A stretch of 16,812 nucleotides of DNA from Acidobacteriota bacterium (GTDB lineage: Bacteria; Acidobacteriota; Vicinamibacteria; Vicinamibacterales; SCN-69-37): contig JAKALV010000042.1 in assembly GCA_021824055.1 (NCBI GenBank), positions 1 through 16,812 on the forward strand, written 5' to 3'. A model generated the notes under the pieces. It saw only the letters and a list, made by a program, of their open reading frames with translations. It had not been told where the DNA came from and ran no database searches. Made by a program: the position numbers and the translations under genes. Positions 13,456 through 16,812 of this stretch are shown here, piece by piece (within the stretch, counting starts at the first letter, position 1; each line of letters begins with the position of its first letter).

Positions 13456-14784
13456 TCAGCTCTCTTTTCGTCGGAGAAACGCCGGTACGTCCAACGGCGA
13501 CGAATCGTCGAGCTCGGCGAGCGAGAAATCCAGCGAGCCGGCGGACGCGTCCGAGATGGCCGGAGCGTCGGCGACGGCCAGGACCGGCGCCGATACGGCC
13601 GGCGTCGGTGCCGGGCTGAACGCCGGGCCGGAGGACGGCCCCGACGATGAGGTGAAGACTGACGGCATCTCGATCACGGGGCGCCGGACAACGATGACGC
13701 TGCCGCCGTTGGCCACCCGGCGCTCCTCTTCCTGTGAGCGCGCGGACGCGTAGGCCGTCAGATCCACCGGCGTCGGCAGGAGCGACTGGGTGGCCGGTGA
13801 CGTCGCGGCGCGCAGGTGGTCGAAGCCCGTGGCGATCACGGTGATCTTCACCTTGCCTTCCATCTGCGGATTCACGACGGCGCCGAAGATGATGTTGGCG
13901 TCTTCATGCGCGGCGTCGTGAATGATCTCCGACGCCTCGCTCACTTCGGTCAGCGTCAGGTCGGGACCGCCGGTGATGTTGATGATCACGCCGCGCGCGC
14001 CGTGCACGTTGCCGTCTTCGAGCAGCGGGCTCGAGATGGCGGCCGTGGCCGCCAGCTTCGCGCGATCCGTGCCGCTGGCAATGCCGGTGCCCATGATCGC
14101 AAGGCCCATCCGCGACATGATCGTCTTCACGTCCGCGTAGTCCAGGTTGATGAGGCCGGGCACGAGGATCAGGTCTGAAATGCCCTGGATCGCCTGCCGC
14201 AGCACATCGTCGGCCACCATGAACGCGTCGGACATGCTCGTGCCTTTGTCGACCGTCGTGAGCAGCCGCTCGTTCGGAATCGTGATCATCGTGTCGACGG
14301 CGTCCTTCAGTTCCTGGAGGCCGCGCTCGGCCTGCATCTGGCGCCGCTTGCCCTCGAACTTGAAGGGCTTGGTGACCACGGCCACGGTGAGCGCGCCGAT
14401 TTCGCTGGCGAGGCTCGCGATGACCGGCGCGGCGCCCGTGCCCGTCCCGCCGCCGAGGCCCGTGGTGACGAACACCATGTCGGCGCCCTGCAAGGCCTCG
14501 AGAATCTTCTCGGTGTCTTCCAGCGCGGCCGCCCGGCCGACGTTGGGATCGGCGCCGGCGCCGAGGCCCTTGGTCAGCTTGGAGCCGATCTGCAGCTTGA
14601 CCGATGCCGTGTTGTTCATCAGCGCCTGGCGGTCGGTGTTGGCCACGATGAACTCGACGCCCGTCAGCCCCGACTGCACCATGCGGTTGACGGCGTTGCT
14701 GCCGCCGCCGCCCACGCCGATCACCTTGATCCGGGCGCCGTGCTTCACGTCGTCTTCATCCAGCAGAATGCGGAGTTTCTCCAT
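13456..14784 (-). CDS. ftsZ: Cell division protein FtsZ
   Basis: FtsZ is the tubulin-like GTPase that forms the cytokinetic Z ring under the membrane. The 442-residue protein has the nucleotide-binding text KVIGVGGGGSNAVNRM (about 20-35), the tubulin signature GGGTGTG (111-117) and the T7 catalytic loop NLDYAD (213-218), which completes the GTPase site of the next subunit. A Pro/Ala/Ser-rich linker (about 350-425) precedes the C-terminal peptide LDVPAFLRRKES, the site that binds FtsA. ATG 14784 is fixed by homology and by AAGGAG (14795-14800) 10 nt before it; the frame stays open to 14892 but that part is not FtsZ-like. It lies 19 nt after ftsA, so the two are cotranscribed. All key residues look intact. 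Confidence 0.98.
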   Translation of the reverse strand: MEKLRILLDEDDVKHGARIKVIGVGGGGSNAVNRMVQSGLTGVEFIVANTDRQALMNNTASVKLQIGSKLTKGLGAGADPNVGRAAALEDTEKILEALQGADMVFVTTGLGGGTGTGAAPVIASLASEIGALTVAVVTKPFKFEGKRRQMQAERGLQELKDAVDTMITIPNERLLTTVDKGTSMSDAFMVADDVLRQAIQGISDLILVPGLINLDYADVKTIMSRMGLAIMGTGIASGTDRAKLAATAAISSPLLEDGNVHGARGVIINITGGPDLTLTEVSEASEIIHDAAHEDANIIFGAVVNPQMEGKVKITVIATGFDHLRAATSPATQSLLPTPVDLTAYASARSQEEERRVANGGSVIVVRRPVIEMPSVFTSSSGPSSGPAFSPAPTPAVSAPVLAVADAPAISDASAGSLDFSLAELDDSSPLDVPAFLRRKES

Positions 14785-14803
14785 GTACGTTTCTCTCCTT
14801 GTG

Positions 14804-16036
14804 TCAGAAAAAATCTTTGAACAACGTGCGAAGCCGGCCCGTGAATCGTCCGATCGCGCCGGCGCCGGCGCGCGCAGGTTCCAGCTGTGCATTGCGGTGC
14901 GCGTACATCACGAGACCGACCGACGTGGCATAGGCGGGGCTGTTGACGTGGTCGGCCAGGCCGCCCACGCCGTCCGGCGCGCCGCGGCGCACCGGCAGAT
15001 CGAAGATCTGTTCGGCGATTTCGGCCATGCCGTCGAGCATGGCGCCGCCTCCCGTGAGCACGATGCCGGAATTGAGCGAGCGTTCGAAGCCCGCCTTCCG
15101 GATCTCATCCCACAGGAGGTGGCAGATTTCCTCGGCGCGCGGCTGCAGAATTTCGGACAGCACGCGGCGCGGCATCACGCGCGACCGGCGCCCGGCCATG
15201 CTCGCCACTTCCATGGTGTCGTCCTCGCCGACCATCGAGGACAGCGCGCAGCCCGACCGGCGCTTCAGCTTCTCGGCATCGGGAATCGGCATCCGCAGAC
15301 CCACGGCGATGTCATTGGTGAAGTGATCGCCCCCCACGGCCAGCACGCCCGTGTGCCACAGGCTGCCGCGTTCGAACACGGCGAAGTCGGTGGTGCCGCC
15401 GCCGATATCGACGAGCGCCACGCCCAGTTCCTTTTCGTCGGCGCTCAGCACCGATTCACTCGCCGCCAGCTGCTCGAGCACGGTCTCGGCCACTTCCACG
15501 CCGGCGCGGTTCACGCACGCCACCATGTTTTGCATCGACGACGAGCTGCCGGTAACCACGTGGACGTTCACTTCGAGGCGGCTGCCCGTCATGCCGACCG
15601 GCACCGCGATGCTGTCCTGATCGTCGATGACGAAATCCTGCGGCAGCACGTGCAGGATCTCGCGGCCGCCCGGCAGCGCCACCGCGCGCGCCGCGTCGAT
15701 CGCGCGCTTGACGTCCTCGCGGGTGATCTCGCGGTTGCGTCCGGCCACGGCCACGACGCCGCGGCTGTTGAACGCCTTGACGTGCGCGCCCGACAGCGCC
15801 AGGTAGACGGTGTCGATCTCGACGCCGGCCGTCAGTTCCGCTTCATCGAGGGCCTTCTTGATCGCCTCGGCGGCTGAATCCACGTTGTTCACGACGCCGC
15901 GACGGATGCCCTTCGAATCCGCCAGCCCGATGCCGATGATGTCGAGCGTGCCGTCGTCCATCATCTCGCCGACGATGGCGGCGACCTTCGATGTGCCAAC
16001 GTCCAACCCCACCACGTACCGTTCTTTGCGTGCCAT
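14804..16036 (-). CDS. ftsA: Cell division protein FtsA
   Basis: FtsA is the actin-like ATPase that tethers FtsZ to the membrane and recruits later division proteins. The 410-residue protein has the actin-fold phosphate loops YVVGLDVGTSKVAAIVGE (about 7-24) and ALVDIGGGTTDFAVFERG, and the adenosine motif GIVLTGGGAMLDGMAEI. The C-terminal amphipathic helix is RFTGRLRTLFKDFF, the membrane-targeting sequence. The ATG shares its A with the TGA of ftsQ (TGATG), and GGGAG in the ftsQ tail gives an SD, so the two are translationally coupled. Confidence 0.97.
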   Translation of the reverse strand: MARKERYVVGLDVGTSKVAAIVGEMMDDGTLDIIGIGLADSKGIRRGVVNNVDSAAEAIKKALDEAELTAGVEIDTVYLALSGAHVKAFNSRGVVAVAGRNREITREDVKRAIDAARAVALPGGREILHVLPQDFVIDDQDSIAVPVGMTGSRLEVNVHVVTGSSSSMQNMVACVNRAGVEVAETVLEQLAASESVLSADEKELGVALVDIGGGTTDFAVFERGSLWHTGVLAVGGDHFTNDIAVGLRMPIPDAEKLKRRSGCALSSMVGEDDTMEVASMAGRRSRVMPRRVLSEILQPRAEEICHLLWDEIRKAGFERSLNSGIVLTGGGAMLDGMAEIAEQIFDLPVRRGAPDGVGGLADHVNSPAYATSVGLVMYAHRNAQLEPARAGAGAIGRFTGRLRTLFKDFF

Positions 16037-16812
16037 CAGTGCTTCTCCCTGCCCGCGTCCGCGCCGCTCCGGGCCGCCGCCGTGGCGGGCCGTTTGCGGT
16101 TGACGGGAATGCGTTCGTCGAATCGAAGATCCACGTAGTCGATGTCCGAGATCTGTTCCTTCAGCGTCGGCGCCATCTCCAGATAGCGCTGAAGCCGCGC
16201 GACGAAATCGCGATCGCCGAGGTACAGCAGCGCCGGATCCTGATCGATCAGTACGACCAGGTTGTGCGCGTTGCTGACGTTGATTTGCGAGACGTGCTGG
16301 CGCAGCGCCGGCGCGGCGGACAGCGCCTCGAGAAACCGCGCGGCGAGACGCGCACGCTCAGGGTCCACGACGGGCACGCGCGCGGACGGTGTCGAGACCA
16401 GTCCGTCGATGATCGGCAGATCGAACTGGGCGTACTGCGGGCCGTACTCGTCGATGATGACGCCCGCGGCGTCCACGAGATAGAGCTGATCCCCGAGCCG
16501 GCCCACCGCCATCGGCACGCGCTCGGTGATCCGCAGATCGATGGTCGCCGGCAGCACCCGGCGCAGCGTGGCGTCGGCCACCCACGGCGAATCGAGCAGC
16601 TTGGCGCGATAGAGACCGAGGTCCGCGGCGAACAGGCTTTCGCCGCGCAGACCGTCGACGATGGCCAGCACCTCGCCGGTGGACAGGCGCGCATTGCCGC
16701 GCACGGCGATCCGGTTGATCTGAAAGATCTCGGCGCGCACGGCGGCCGACAGGCCCAGGCCGGCCAGGCCGAGGACGACGATGATCGCCACGCTCCCGCG
16801 CAGCACGCGCGA
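16036..16812 (-). CDS. ftsQ: Cell division protein FtsQ (5' end outside window)
   Basis: The frame is open to the edge of the window, so the cytoplasmic N-terminus is probably missing. GTG at 16806 is in frame but would leave almost nothing before the membrane helix. Visible parts are the single membrane helix (VAIIVVLGLAGLGLSAAV), the POTRA domain (FQINRIAVRGNARLSTGEVL, then SPWVADATLRRVLPATIDLR and ITERVPMAVGRLG), and the FtsQ beta domain that ends in IDYVDLRFDERIPV. FtsQ is a periplasmic-facing scaffold that binds FtsB/FtsL and links early and late division proteins. Gene order ftsQ-ftsA-ftsZ is the standard end of the dcw cluster; murC, murB or ddl would be expected beyond the edge. Confidence 0.93.
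   Translation of the reverse strand, partial: SRVLRGSVAIIVVLGLAGLGLSAAVRAEIFQINRIAVRGNARLSTGEVLAIVDGLRGESLFAADLGLYRAKLLDSPWVADATLRRVLPATIDLRITERVPMAVGRLGDQLYLVDAAGVIIDEYGPQYAQFDLPIIDGLVSTPSARVPVVDPERARLAARFLEALSAAPALRQHVSQINVSNAHNLVVLIDQDPALLYLGDRDFVARLQRYLEMAPTLKEQISDIDYVDLRFDERIPVNRKRPATAAARSGADAGREKH

Noticed and set aside
14785..14892. N-terminal extension of FtsZ to 14892
   Set aside because: It overlaps the end of ftsA; ATG 14784 has an SD and starts the normal FtsZ sequence.
14147..15877. 576-codon open frame on the plus strand opposite ftsZ/ftsA
   Set aside because: Shadow of two certain genes; no recognisable motif.

Overview
This is a high-GC window whose codons mostly end in G or C, and every gene in it is bacterial. 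It holds a cell-division block (ftsQ, ftsA, ftsZ on the minus strand), a B12-binding-type radical SAM protein, PEGA and GT-C-like membrane proteins, and many short G-rich intergenic arrays. That mix suggests an Acidobacteriota genome, possibly class Vicinamibacteria. There is no rRNA or marker in the window to prove it, so the taxonomy is an inference. I see no tRNA, rRNA, CRISPR array, IS element or phage module.

Layout. Positions 1-892 hold the C-terminal part of an amidase-signature enzyme. Positions 933-2900 hold a large multi-pass membrane protein (GT-C-like), which converges with a membrane-anchored PEGA-domain protein (2921-3670, minus). The PEGA gene is divergent from a tight two-gene operon: an OsmC-like protein (3744-4268) and a SAM methyltransferase (4270-5085). 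Next come a P1B-type metal ATPase with a TPCP motif (5148-6989), then a coiled-coil/zinc-ribbon protein (7155-7895) overlapping a ribonuclease HI-like protein (7892-8299). On the minus strand lie a decayed small secreted-protein gene (8454-8776) and the laccase-domain protein PgeF/YfiH (8817-9575). A small SpoVG-like protein (9687-9986) and a dicarboxylate-type SDF symporter (10203-11423) follow on the plus strand. The symporter converges with the radical SAM gene (11433-13187). The right end is ftsQ>ftsA>ftsZ, read leftward.

The least ordinary feature is a set of short-unit repeat arrays. Each begins 5-32 nt after a stop codon and sits before the next gene: 7022-7083, 8305-8440, 10001-10173 and 13282-13442. 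Units are 7-8 bp (GGTCCAA-, CAAGGTGC- or GGGCAGA-like). Two of the arrays fold back on themselves as long inverted repeats, and one carries perfect G-quadruplex motifs on both strands. No ordinary stem-plus-T-run terminator is visible, so these arrays may do the 3'-end work. A second pattern concerns gene starts. Five genes have clear Shine-Dalgarno sites. Four others instead have a TAnnnT-type hexamer ending 7-9 nt before the start codon, as expected for leaderless transcripts.

Most genes here are housekeeping or generic accessory genes. I do not see a clear new multi-gene system. The repeat arrays, the SpoVG-like protein and the broken gene are the items most worth following.
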